Source: Rhodocyclaceae bacterium
GTDB lineage: Bacteria; Pseudomonadota; Gammaproteobacteria; Burkholderiales; Rhodocyclaceae
Direction: 5' to 3'
NCBI GenBank assembly: GCA_008080565.1
Contig: VIKE01000033.1
Span: 1-61,679, forward strand
Length of the DNA stretch: 61,679 bases
Numbering within the stretch: the first letter of the stretch is position 1; every line of letters starts with the position of its first letter. The translations under genes were made by a program, and so were the position numbers. Shown here in pieces: positions 41,532 through 49,118 of this stretch. The notes beneath the pieces were generated by a model, which was given only the letters and a program-made list of their open reading frames with translations, searched no databases and was not told the DNA's origin.

Positions 41532-43004
41532 CTACAGGGTCTTGCGTAAATTGACCGGTGGGATGTTGAGCGACTCGCGGTATTTTGCAACCGTCCGTCG
41601 GGCAACTACGATTCCCTGCTGGCCTAGTATTTCGGATAATTGACTATCCGACAAGGGCTTCTTGCCATCCTCGGCCGAGATCAACTGCTTGATCAGCGCC
41701 CGGATGGCCGTAGCAGAACAGGCACCACCGGTATCGGTGGAGACATGACTGCCGAAGAAGTATTTGAGTTCGAAGATGCCGCGCGGCGTCGCCATGTATT
41801 TCTGGCTGGTGACGCGCGATACGGTCGACTCGTGCAAACCGAGAATGTCAGCGATTTCGCGCAAAACGAGCGGGCGCATGGCGACTTCTCCGTGTTCAAA
41901 GAATTGACGCTGACGGTCAACAATGGCCTGCGTAACACGATGAATTGTCTCAAAACGCTGCTGTACGTTCTTGATCAGCCAGCGAGCCTCCTGCAACTGT
42001 GTCGACAGGTTGCCGTTACCACGTCGCTGCTTGGCAAGAATTTCGGCATAAAGACGGTTGATACGCAGGCGTGGGTAAGCGTCAGGATTGATGTACGCCG
42101 TCCACTTTCCCTTGAGCTTCTTCACAATCACGTCCGGCGTGATATAGCGCGCTTCAATCTGGGAAAAACGGGCGGCTGGCCGCGGGTTGAGGCTGGTAAT
42201 CACAGCCTGTGCAGCCTTAAGCGACTCGTCGTCGCAACCAGTCAGACGGCGAATCTTGGTGAAATCACGGGCGGCCAGGAGTTCCAGATGCTTCTGGACG
42301 ATAGTCAAAGCCAGATCCCGGACCTCATCGCCGCGCGGCAAGGCTTTTAGTTGCAGGGCCAGACATTCCTGCAAATTTCGGGCACCAATCCCGACCGGAT
42401 CGAAATTCTGGATGTGATGCAGCGCGATTTCGAGCTCTTCTATTTCAATTTCGTACTCCGGCGGCAGCGTTTCCCAGAGCTCCTCCAGCGTAGCCGACAG
42501 ATAGCCGTCGTCGTCGAGCGCCTCAATCAGGAAGCGCACCAGACTGCGGTCACGCTCCGAAACCTGGGTCATGCCCAATTGCCAGCCGAGGTGATCACGC
42601 AGGCTGATCGTCGTGCCGTGCGTATCCTGTGAATCGCTGTCATCGTCCTCGTCCCGCCCGGCGCCAGTAAAGGTGCCGGCGTCAGCGGCCCAACGGTCAT
42701 CGTCGACATCAGAGGGAGCGGCAGGTACGTCCTGCTCGCGGTCGTCACGTGCATCACGCTCTTCGCGCTCGACCCTTTGTTCGCGTTCGCCTTCGGTGGT
42801 CTGCGGAGAATCGAATTGCTGAGCGCCGGAAAAAGCCTCGCCGCCCTGTTCGTCCTCGCGCTCGAGCATCGGATTCTCGAGCAAATATCGCTCGATTTCC
42901 TGCTGCATTTCGATCGTCGACAACTGCAGCAGTTTAATTGACTGCTGCAGCTGAGGAGTCAGCGCCAGATGTTGGGAGAGTTTTAGCTGGAGTGCCGGCT
43001 TCAT
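41532..43004 (-). CDS. rpoN: RNA polymerase sigma-54 factor
   Basis: 490 aa. Gln/Leu-rich region I (LKLSQHLALTPQLQQSIKLL), an acidic region II (about 55-125), the core-binding domain and helix-turn-helix, and the RpoN box VARRTVAKYRE near the C-terminus. It controls nitrogen and other enhancer-dependent genes. It follows lptB by 27 bases in the common proteobacterial order. Confidence 0.98.
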   Translation of the reverse strand: MKPALQLKLSQHLALTPQLQQSIKLLQLSTIEMQQEIERYLLENPMLEREDEQGGEAFSGAQQFDSPQTTEGEREQRVEREERDARDDREQDVPAAPSDVDDDRWAADAGTFTGAGRDEDDDSDSQDTHGTTISLRDHLGWQLGMTQVSERDRSLVRFLIEALDDDGYLSATLEELWETLPPEYEIEIEELEIALHHIQNFDPVGIGARNLQECLALQLKALPRGDEVRDLALTIVQKHLELLAARDFTKIRRLTGCDDESLKAAQAVITSLNPRPAARFSQIEARYITPDVIVKKLKGKWTAYINPDAYPRLRINRLYAEILAKQRRGNGNLSTQLQEARWLIKNVQQRFETIHRVTQAIVDRQRQFFEHGEVAMRPLVLREIADILGLHESTVSRVTSQKYMATPRGIFELKYFFGSHVSTDTGGACSATAIRALIKQLISAEDGKKPLSDSQLSEILGQQGIVVARRTVAKYRESLNIPPVNLRKTL

Positions 43005-43031
43005 TGGTTGGGGTCGGTTTCTATCTTCCGG

Positions 43032-43766
43032 TCAGAGCTTGAAGTGCTCGCCGAGATAAACCTTTCGTACGCTTTCATTATCAACGATTTCGTCCGGCCG
43101 TCCAGCCGCCAGAACGTTTCCGGCGTTGATAATGTACGCGTGGTCGCAAATACCCAGCGTCTCGCGGACATTGTGGTCGGTAATCAGGACGCCGATTCCG
43201 CGCTCCTTGAGGAAGCGGATAATTTTCTGAATTTCGAGCACGGCGATCGGATCGACGCCGGCAAACGGCTCGTCAAGCAGGATAAACCGTGGATTGGTCG
43301 CCAGGGCGCGGGCAATTTCAACGCGACGCCGCTCGCCACCGGACAGTGCCGAGGCATTGACGTGGCGGACGTGGCTGATATGCAGTTCGGCCAGCAACCC
43401 CTCAAGGCGATCGTTCAACTCGGCTTGCGGCAATTTGAGCAGCTCGAGGATGGCACGGATGTTTTCCTCGACATTGAGCTTGCGGAAAACCGAGGCTTCC
43501 TGCGGCAGATAGGACAGGCCAAGCCTCGCCCGGCTGTGCATCGGCAGGTGAGTCAGGCGATTGTCGTCGATATAGACTTCGCCGCCGTCAGCCGCGACCA
43601 GCCCGACGATCATGTAAAAACAGGTGGTCTTGCCGGCACCGTTCGGACCAAGCAGACCGACGACTTCACCGGACTTGACCTCGAAAGAGACGTCTTCGAC
43701 GACTGTCCGCGCCTTGTAACGCTTCTTGAGATTGTGGGCCGAGAGTTTGGCTGCCGGCATGTTCAT
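43032..43766 (-). CDS. lptB: LPS export ABC transporter ATPase LptB
   Basis: 244-aa ATPase of the Lpt complex that moves lipopolysaccharide from the inner membrane to the outer. Walker [10 protein letters not shown], signature [15 protein letters not shown] and Walker [15 protein letters not shown], followed by [22 protein letters not shown]. Its ATG overlaps the recX stop (ATGA at 43763-43766). The usual upstream partners lptC and lptA are not here; recX-recA take their place. Confidence 0.95.
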   Translation of the reverse strand: MNMPAAKLSAHNLKKRYKARTVVEDVSFEVKSGEVVGLLGPNGAGKTTCFYMIVGLVAADGGEVYIDDNRLTHLPMHSRARLGLSYLPQEASVFRKLNVEENIRAILELLKLPQAELNDRLEGLLAELHISHVRHVNASALSGGERRRVEIARALATNPRFILLDEPFAGVDPIAVLEIQKIIRFLKERGIGVLITDHNVRETLGICDHAYIINAGNVLAAGRPDEIVDNESVRKVYLGEHFKL

Positions 43767-44194
43767 TCATCCACTCCCTGCATGGCCCGCCGAATGGCGT
43801 CGTTGGAAAAGCCACGATATTGCAGGAAACGCATCTGTTTGCCACGCTCCTCGGCGGTTTCCGGCGGTCGACCGAACTTTTTGGTCCAAATTACCCGGCA
43901 GCGTTCGGTTTCATCACCGGCTTCGGGCAGGGCCTTGGCGATGTCGGCATCGCTGACGCCTTGCTGGCGCAACTCCTGGCGCAGTCGCGCATCGCCGTAA
44001 CGTCTTCCCCGCACTGCAACCCGTTGAGTAGCGTAGCGGCAATCGGAGAGCAGGCGTTCGGCCTGCAAGGTATCGAGCACTGCCGACAGCTCTTCCGCCG
44101 ATTCGGCATGCGGCGCGAGCTTGGCCTGCAAGCCGGCCCGGCTGTAGTCACGCCGGGTCAGCAATTGCAGGGCGCGGACGCGCAAGTCAGGCAT
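43763..44194 (-). CDS. recX: Regulatory protein RecX
   Basis: 143-aa modulator of RecA filaments. The three-helix repeats are recognisable: [39 protein letters not shown] and [19 protein letters not shown]. It begins inside the last 8 bases of recA and ends overlapping lptB, so recA, recX and lptB are translationally linked. A degenerate repeat copy (43863-43892) is encoded in the third repeat region. Confidence 0.94.
   Translation of the reverse strand: MPDLRVRALQLLTRRDYSRAGLQAKLAPHAESAEELSAVLDTLQAERLLSDCRYATQRVAVRGRRYGDARLRQELRQQGVSDADIAKALPEAGDETERCRVIWTKKFGRPPETAEERGKQMRFLQYRGFSNDAIRRAMQGVDE
43863..43892 (+). repeat. Dispersed repeat, degenerate copy 9b (inside recX)
   Basis: GGCGGTCGACC, nine bases, GGTCCAAATT. 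The spacing fits the family but several core positions differ. The encoded KKFGRPPE segment fits normal RecX, so this may be chance. Confidence 0.35.
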
Positions 44195-45215
44195 CCGCCG
44201 CAGCCGCCTTGGTCGGCTTGATGACGGTGGTGCTGGCCGCTTCGCGGATCTTCGCCTCGATTTCCTGGGCGATTTCCGGGTGCGACTTCAGGAATTCGCG
44301 GGAATTGTCCTTGCCCTGGCCGATCTTTTCGCCCTTGTAGGAATACCAGGCGCCGGATTTCTCGACCAGTTTGTGGGCAACACCCATTTCGACCACTTCG
44401 CCCTGACGGGAAATGCCTTCACCGTAGAGGATGTCGAAGATGGCTTCGCGGAAGGGCGGGGCGACCTTGTTCTTGACGACCTTGACCTTGGTTTCGCTGC
44501 CGATGACTTCGTCGCCCTTCTTGATCGCGCCGATACGGCGGATGTCGAGGCGAACCGAAGCGTAGAACTTGAGCGCGTTGCCGCCGGTCGTAGTTTCCGG
44601 CGAACCGAACATGACGCCGATCTTCATGCGGATCTGGTTGATGAAAATGACCAGCGTGTTGGTCTTCTTGATGTTGGCAGTCAGCTTGCGCAGGGCCTGG
44701 CTCATCAGGCGGGCGTGCAGGCCGACCATCTGGTCGCCCATTTCGCCTTCGATTTCAGCGCGCGGGGTGAGGGCGGCGACCGAGTCGATGACGATGATGT
44801 CAACCGAACCGGAGCGAACCAGCATGTCGGCAATTTCAAGGGCCTGTTCGCCGGTATCCGGCTGCGAGATCAGCAGGTCGCCGACATTGACGCCAAGCTT
44901 CTGGGCGTATTGCGGATCGAGCGCGTGTTCGGCGTCGATGAAGGCAGCAACACCGCCGAGCTTCTGCATTTCGGCCACGACTTGCAGACAGAGCGTGGTC
45001 TTGCCGGAAGATTCCGGACCGTAGATTTCAACGACGCGACCGCGCGGCAGGCCACCGACGCCCAGCGCGATGTCCAGACCGAGCGAGCCGGTAGACACGA
45101 CCTGAATGCCTTCGTCGATTTCGGCGTCGCCCATCTTCATGATGGAGCCTTTGCCGAATTGCTTTTCGATCTGTTGCAGCGCTGCGGCGAGCGCCTTTGC
45201 CTTGTTGTCGTCCAT
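44187..45215 (-). CDS. recA: Recombinase RecA
   Basis: 342-aa strand-exchange protein and LexA co-protease. P-loop [42 protein letters not shown] and the acidic-to-Ala-rich tail are all present. ATG 45215 has GAGG 7 bases upstream. The 5' leader contains, about 175 bases upstream, a perfect LexA-type palindrome at 45390-45409, so SOS control is likely. Confidence 0.98.
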   Translation of the reverse strand: MDDNKAKALAAALQQIEKQFGKGSIMKMGDAEIDEGIQVVSTGSLGLDIALGVGGLPRGRVVEIYGPESSGKTTLCLQVVAEMQKLGGVAAFIDAEHALDPQYAQKLGVNVGDLLISQPDTGEQALEIADMLVRSGSVDIIVIDSVAALTPRAEIEGEMGDQMVGLHARLMSQALRKLTANIKKTNTLVIFINQIRMKIGVMFGSPETTTGGNALKFYASVRLDIRRIGAIKKGDEVIGSETKVKVVKNKVAPPFREAIFDILYGEGISRQGEVVEMGVAHKLVEKSGAWYSYKGEKIGQGKDNSREFLKSHPEIAQEIEAKIREAASTTVIKPTKAAAADA

Positions 45216-45389
45216 GGAGTTACCTCGGAAATTTGAGCGGATTATGGCACAGGGGCCAAAGATGGAATAGAAATTGCTGCGTTTGATCGACAGGCTGATT
45301 GTTCCGGATATGCCATCGGCAGCCGTCAATTTCTCTGATTACACGGAGCAGACGAGGTATATTCCCAGCCCGCTCCGCCATTACTTAAA

Positions 45390-45409
45390 TACTGTGTATA
45401 AATACAGTA
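45390..45409. promoter_or_regulatory. LexA (SOS) box
   Basis: TACTGTGTATAAATACAGTA: CTGT (45392-45395), eight bases, ACAG (45404-45407), with matching TA flanks, the gamma/betaproteobacterial SOS consensus. It is about 175 bp from the recA start on the minus strand and 8 bp before ATG 45418 of a small plus-strand gene. A TATAAA within it could be that gene's -10. Confidence 0.92.
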
Positions 45410-45417
45410 CATTTACC

Positions 45418-45654
45418 ATGACCGCTTGGCAAGAAAATTCTGCATTCAAATCAAGGCTCGGCAAGCTGCTGCTCTGCATTTGGCTGGCCGTCAATGCGCC
45501 GCAGAGTTTCGCCAAACCAGCGCCGTGGTACTGGTGGGCGAGCAAGACGACCGACCACCGGGTCTGCGCGCAGACTTCACCTGGAACCGGCTGGTTTCGC
45601 GAGAGCACGGCGTTCAGGGACAGCGGCTGCAGTGTCCGGGTGAAAGCATTTTGA
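45418..45654 (+). CDS. Small exported protein next to a LexA box
   Basis: 78 aa. The N-terminal segment LGKLLLCIWLAVNAPQSFAK looks like a signal peptide with Ala-X-Ala-like cleavage. The mature part of about 46 residues (PAPWYWWASKTTDHRVCAQT, SPGTGWFRESTAFRDSGCSV) has two Cys that could pair. Family not recognised for certain. The start codon lies 8 bases after the SOS box, so the mRNA leader would be very short. Its TGA overlaps the TTG start of the pseudouridine synthase. Confidence 0.72.
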   Translation: MTAWQENSAFKSRLGKLLLCIWLAVNAPQSFAKPAPWYWWASKTTDHRVCAQTSPGTGWFRESTAFRDSGCSVRVKAF

Positions 45655-46304
45655 CGGCCTATTTTCCTCCACCCGATAGCGGTCTGACCGTCATCCACGT
45701 CGATAACGAAATCATCGTTGTCGACAAACCGGCCGGGCTGCTCTCCGTCCCGGGGCGCGGGGAGGGCATGGACGATTGCCTGGCGTCGCGCGTCCAGGCC
45801 CGTTATCCCGATGCACTGATTGCCCATCGCCTCGACATGTCGACCTCCGGCCTGCTCGTTCTGGCGCGTGGCGCGGAAATGCACCGGCAACTTTCGCGAT
45901 TTTTCCGCGAACGCCAGATCGACAAGCGTTACGTCGCCATCGTTTACGGGCAAATGGTGGAGGAGAGCGGCGAGGTTGAGCTGCCGTTGATCTGCGACTG
46001 GCCAAATAGGCCGCGACAAAAGGTCGATTTCGAGATCGGCAAGCCGTCGCTGACCCGTTTTCGCGTCGTCAGCCGCGATCCGGACGCCAACACGACGCGC
46101 GTCGAACTGGAGCCGGTGACCGGCCGCTCGCACCAGCTACGCGTCCATATGGCCTCGCTCGGCCACCCGATTCTCGGCGACGACCTTTATGGCGGCGAGG
46201 CGACGGCACTGGCGGATCGACTGCTCTTGCACGCCATGGATTTGGGCCTGTTTCACCCGTTGACCGCAGCAGCCATTCAATTTCATTCCGACGCCCCGTT
46301 TTGA
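45651..46304 (+). CDS. rluA: RluA-type RNA pseudouridine synthase
   Basis: 217 aa. It isomerises uridine in 23S rRNA and tRNA (RluA-like by size and order). HRLDMSTSGLLVLA contains the catalytic Asp, IIVVDKPAGLLSVPG is the N-terminal motif and GRSHQLRVHMASLGHPILGD is the C-terminal motif. The best start is TTG 45651, overlapping the upstream TGA (tTGA). Longer open frame upstream belongs to the overlapping small gene in another frame. Confidence 0.92.
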   Translation: MTAYFPPPDSGLTVIHVDNEIIVVDKPAGLLSVPGRGEGMDDCLASRVQARYPDALIAHRLDMSTSGLLVLARGAEMHRQLSRFFRERQIDKRYVAIVYGQMVEESGEVELPLICDWPNRPRQKVDFEIGKPSLTRFRVVSRDPDANTTRVELEPVTGRSHQLRVHMASLGHPILGDDLYGGEATALADRLLLHAMDLGLFHPLTAAAIQFHSDAPF

Positions 46305-46340
46305 CGCTGCTAAACCGCCCAACGACCTTATAATTTTTAC

Positions 46341-46373
46341 GTTTTTAACCCTTTTTTCCGGTTGACCGTACGA
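46341..46373 (-). repeat. Dispersed repeat, copy 9
   Basis: Minus orientation: AACCC, T-run, CCGGTTGACCGTACG. It ends three bases before the ATG of the sodium:solute symporter, so the repeat forms that gene's leader and no ordinary ribosome site is visible. Confidence 0.9.
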
Positions 46374-46375
46374 TC

Positions 46376-47923
46376 ATGCTGATCTGGTTCGTCGTCCTCT
46401 ACCTGATGGTTTCCATCGGCATCGGCCTGTTTGCCGCGACCCGCGTCCATAGCGCCAAGGACTTCGCCGTGGCCGGCCGCCATTTGCCGCTGCCGGTCGT
46501 CACCGCCACCGTCTTCGCCACCTGGTTCGGTGCCGAAGCGGTGTTCGGCGTCTCCGCCACCTTCGTCAAGGACGGCCTGACTGGCGTTGTCGCCGACCCC
46601 TTCGGTTCGTCAATGTGCCTGATCATCGCCGGCGTTTTCTTCTCCCGGAAGCTCTACAAACTCAACATCCTGACCCTCGGCGACTACTTCCGCCTGCGTT
46701 ACAACCGCACGGTCGAGGTGCTGACCACGCTGTGCATCGTCGCCAGTTACCTCGGCTGGGTGTCGGCCCAGATCAAGGCGCTCGGGCTGGTCTTCAACGT
46801 CGTCACCGCCGGTTACGTCAGCCAGACCGCCGGCATGATCCTCGGTGCGGCCATCGTGCTGACCTACACGACCTTCGGCGGCATGCTCTCGGTAGCCATC
46901 CTCGATTTCGTCCAGATGGGCGTCATCATGGGCGGCATGCTGTACATCGGCTACGTCGTTTCCGGGCTGACCGGCGGTGTTGAACTGGTCATCGACCACG
47001 CCTCAGCGGCCGGTAAACTCGACTTCTTTCCGCCGCCCGATCCATGGCTGTGGCTGACCTTCCTCGGCGCCTGGATCACCATGATGCTCGGCTCGATCCC
47101 GCAGCAGGACGTCTTCCAGCGCATCACCTCGGCCAAGAGTCAGCGCATTGCGCTATGGGGCTCGATCCTCGGCGCCTCGATCTACTTCTGCTTCACCTTC
47201 GTGCCGATGTTCATCGCCTACTCGGCGACGCTGATCGACCCAGAATTGTTCAACGGCCTGATGCAGACCGACTCGCAGCTCGTCCTGCCCACCCTGGTCC
47301 TCAACCACACGCCGGTCTTCGCCCAGGCGATCTTCTTCGGTGCCGTGCTGTCGGCCATCATGAGCTGCTCATCAGCCACCTTGCTGGCCCCCTCGGTCGC
47401 CTTCTCGGAAAACATCGTGCGCGGCTTCTACCCGCACATGGGCGACCACCAGTTCCTCAAAGTAATGCGCGGCTCGATCGTCGTCTTTGCCGGCATCGTC
47501 CTTGGCTTCGCGCTGTACTCCAACGCCAGCATTTTCAAGATGGTCGAAAACGCCTACAAGATCACGCTGGCCGGCGCCTTCGTGCCCCTGTTCTTCGGTG
47601 CCTTCTGGAAACGGGCAACGACGCAGGGCGCGCTGGCCGCCATCTTTGGCGGCCTGTCGGCATGGATTCTGATCGAAGTACTGGTCAGCGTCAGCGGCCA
47701 GCCTTCCGGCGCGCCCGACTACGCCTACGCGCTGGTCGGCATCGGCCAGGCCGTGCCGCCGCAGTTGATCGGACTGGCCGTCAGCATCGTCGGCATGATC
47801 GCCGGGTCGCTGTTGCCACAATGGGTCGGCCATCGCCTGCCGCATGAAGACATCCATGAAGCCCTGCACCACCGGGCGGCAGCCGAAACCCATCACGCCA
47901 CCGAACATCCGCACCACCACTAA
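46376..47923 (+). CDS. Sodium:solute symporter (SSS family)
   Basis: 515-aa membrane protein with about 13 helices. SSS marks: FAVAGRHLPLPVVTATVFATWFGAEAVFG, GDYFRLRYNRTVEVLTTLC and MSCSSATLLAPSVAFSENI. The C-terminal tail is cytoplasmic and His-rich (about ten His in the last 30 residues) and could bind metal. Substrate unknown. The 136-bp gap downstream holds nothing I recognise. Confidence 0.94.
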   Translation: MLIWFVVLYLMVSIGIGLFAATRVHSAKDFAVAGRHLPLPVVTATVFATWFGAEAVFGVSATFVKDGLTGVVADPFGSSMCLIIAGVFFSRKLYKLNILTLGDYFRLRYNRTVEVLTTLCIVASYLGWVSAQIKALGLVFNVVTAGYVSQTAGMILGAAIVLTYTTFGGMLSVAILDFVQMGVIMGGMLYIGYVVSGLTGGVELVIDHASAAGKLDFFPPPDPWLWLTFLGAWITMMLGSIPQQDVFQRITSAKSQRIALWGSILGASIYFCFTFVPMFIAYSATLIDPELFNGLMQTDSQLVLPTLVLNHTPVFAQAIFFGAVLSAIMSCSSATLLAPSVAFSENIVRGFYPHMGDHQFLKVMRGSIVVFAGIVLGFALYSNASIFKMVENAYKITLAGAFVPLFFGAFWKRATTQGALAAIFGGLSAWILIEVLVSVSGQPSGAPDYAYALVGIGQAVPPQLIGLAVSIVGMIAGSLLPQWVGHRLPHEDIHEALHHRAAAETHHATEHPHHH

Positions 47924-48059
47924 GCCGGTACGAAACTTCGGGACCCTCAGGATTTGCCTGACAGTGTGACCAACCGTCACCCGAAAATCCGCTACGCCGC
48001 CATCATTGTTACGACACATAAGGGCTGACGGGCCGGCCAATCGCCCCTAAAATCAGGTC

Positions 48060-49118
48060 ATGGCACATCATGGTCGTGGCCCCATCCTGCTTTCACGCTA
48101 CCTGGCGCTCGCCTGGTGCGGGCTGGTCGTGTACGGCAGCCTGCACCCGTTTACCGGCTGGCGTGATACCGGCGTCTCGCCACTTGCCTTCCTTGAAGGC
48201 GGCTGGCCGCGCTATTGGACGGTCTTCGATCTGGCGGCCAATGTCGCGGTCTACCTGCCTTTGGGCTTCTTTCTGACCCTCGCGCTGAGCAGCCTGCCCT
48301 GGCGTTTCACCGCCCTGATCCTCGCCGTACTCCTCTCTGGCAGCGTCAGCTTCGGTCTCGAAACAGTACAGACCTGGCTGCCCTCACGCGTCCCGTCCAA
48401 TCTCGACCTCGCTTGCAATACGCTGGGCGGGCTGCTTGGCGCACTGTGGGCACAGCACGTCGGACCGCGCGTCTTCGCCCGCATCGCGGCGCTCGAACAC
48501 CGGCTGATCGCCCCCATCCCGCACGCCGAACTGGGCCTGACCTTGCTCGGCCTGTGGCTGCTCGTGCCGCTGTCGCCCGAAACACTGCTCTTCGGGGCCG
48601 GTGATGTGCGGCAGATTTTCGGGTTGCCCGGGGCCGTTCCATTCGCCGCCGAGAGTTTCGTCATGATCGAGGCCAGCATCACCGCCTTCAATGTCGTCGC
48701 CGTCGGCCTGATCGTCCGCATGCTGTGTGCGCGGCTATTCTTCGCCTACCTCATCGTGCCGCTCTTCCTGCTCCTCTGCCTGGTCATCAGCACGGTCTCT
48801 GCCGCCGTTCTGGTCAGCCCGGCCGATTCGCTGGCCTGGCTGACGCCGGGCGCCAAGCTCGGGCTGGCGGTTGGTTGCGGCATTCTCTCCGTCGCGCTCG
48901 CCCTGCCGGCAACGCCGCGCCTGATGATCGCCGCGCTGGCGCTGATGGCCGGTACGGTACTGGTCAACATGGCACCGCCCAACCCGTATTCGGAAGCGGC
49001 GCTGGCTGTCTGGCGGCAGGGACACTTTCTCAATTTCAATGGCCTGACGCGCCTGCTCGCTACCCTATGGCCCTTCCTGACCCTGCCTTTCCTGTTCCTG
49101 ACGACGCGCCGGACCTAG
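48060..49118 (+). CDS. VanZ-like membrane protein
   Basis: 352 aa with an N-terminal VanZ domain (VVYGSLHPFTGWRD, DLAANVAVYLPLGFFLTL, VQTWLPSRVPSNLDLACNTLGGLLG) followed by additional membrane helices. Members appear in glycopeptide-resistance and many other contexts; function is uncertain. Its last 52 bases overlap the start of the P-type ATPase gene. Confidence 0.9.
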   Translation: MAHHGRGPILLSRYLALAWCGLVVYGSLHPFTGWRDTGVSPLAFLEGGWPRYWTVFDLAANVAVYLPLGFFLTLALSSLPWRFTALILAVLLSGSVSFGLETVQTWLPSRVPSNLDLACNTLGGLLGALWAQHVGPRVFARIAALEHRLIAPIPHAELGLTLLGLWLLVPLSPETLLFGAGDVRQIFGLPGAVPFAAESFVMIEASITAFNVVAVGLIVRMLCARLFFAYLIVPLFLLLCLVISTVSAAVLVSPADSLAWLTPGAKLGLAVGCGILSVALALPATPRLMIAALALMAGTVLVNMAPPNPYSEAALAVWRQGHFLNFNGLTRLLATLWPFLTLPFLFLTTRRT

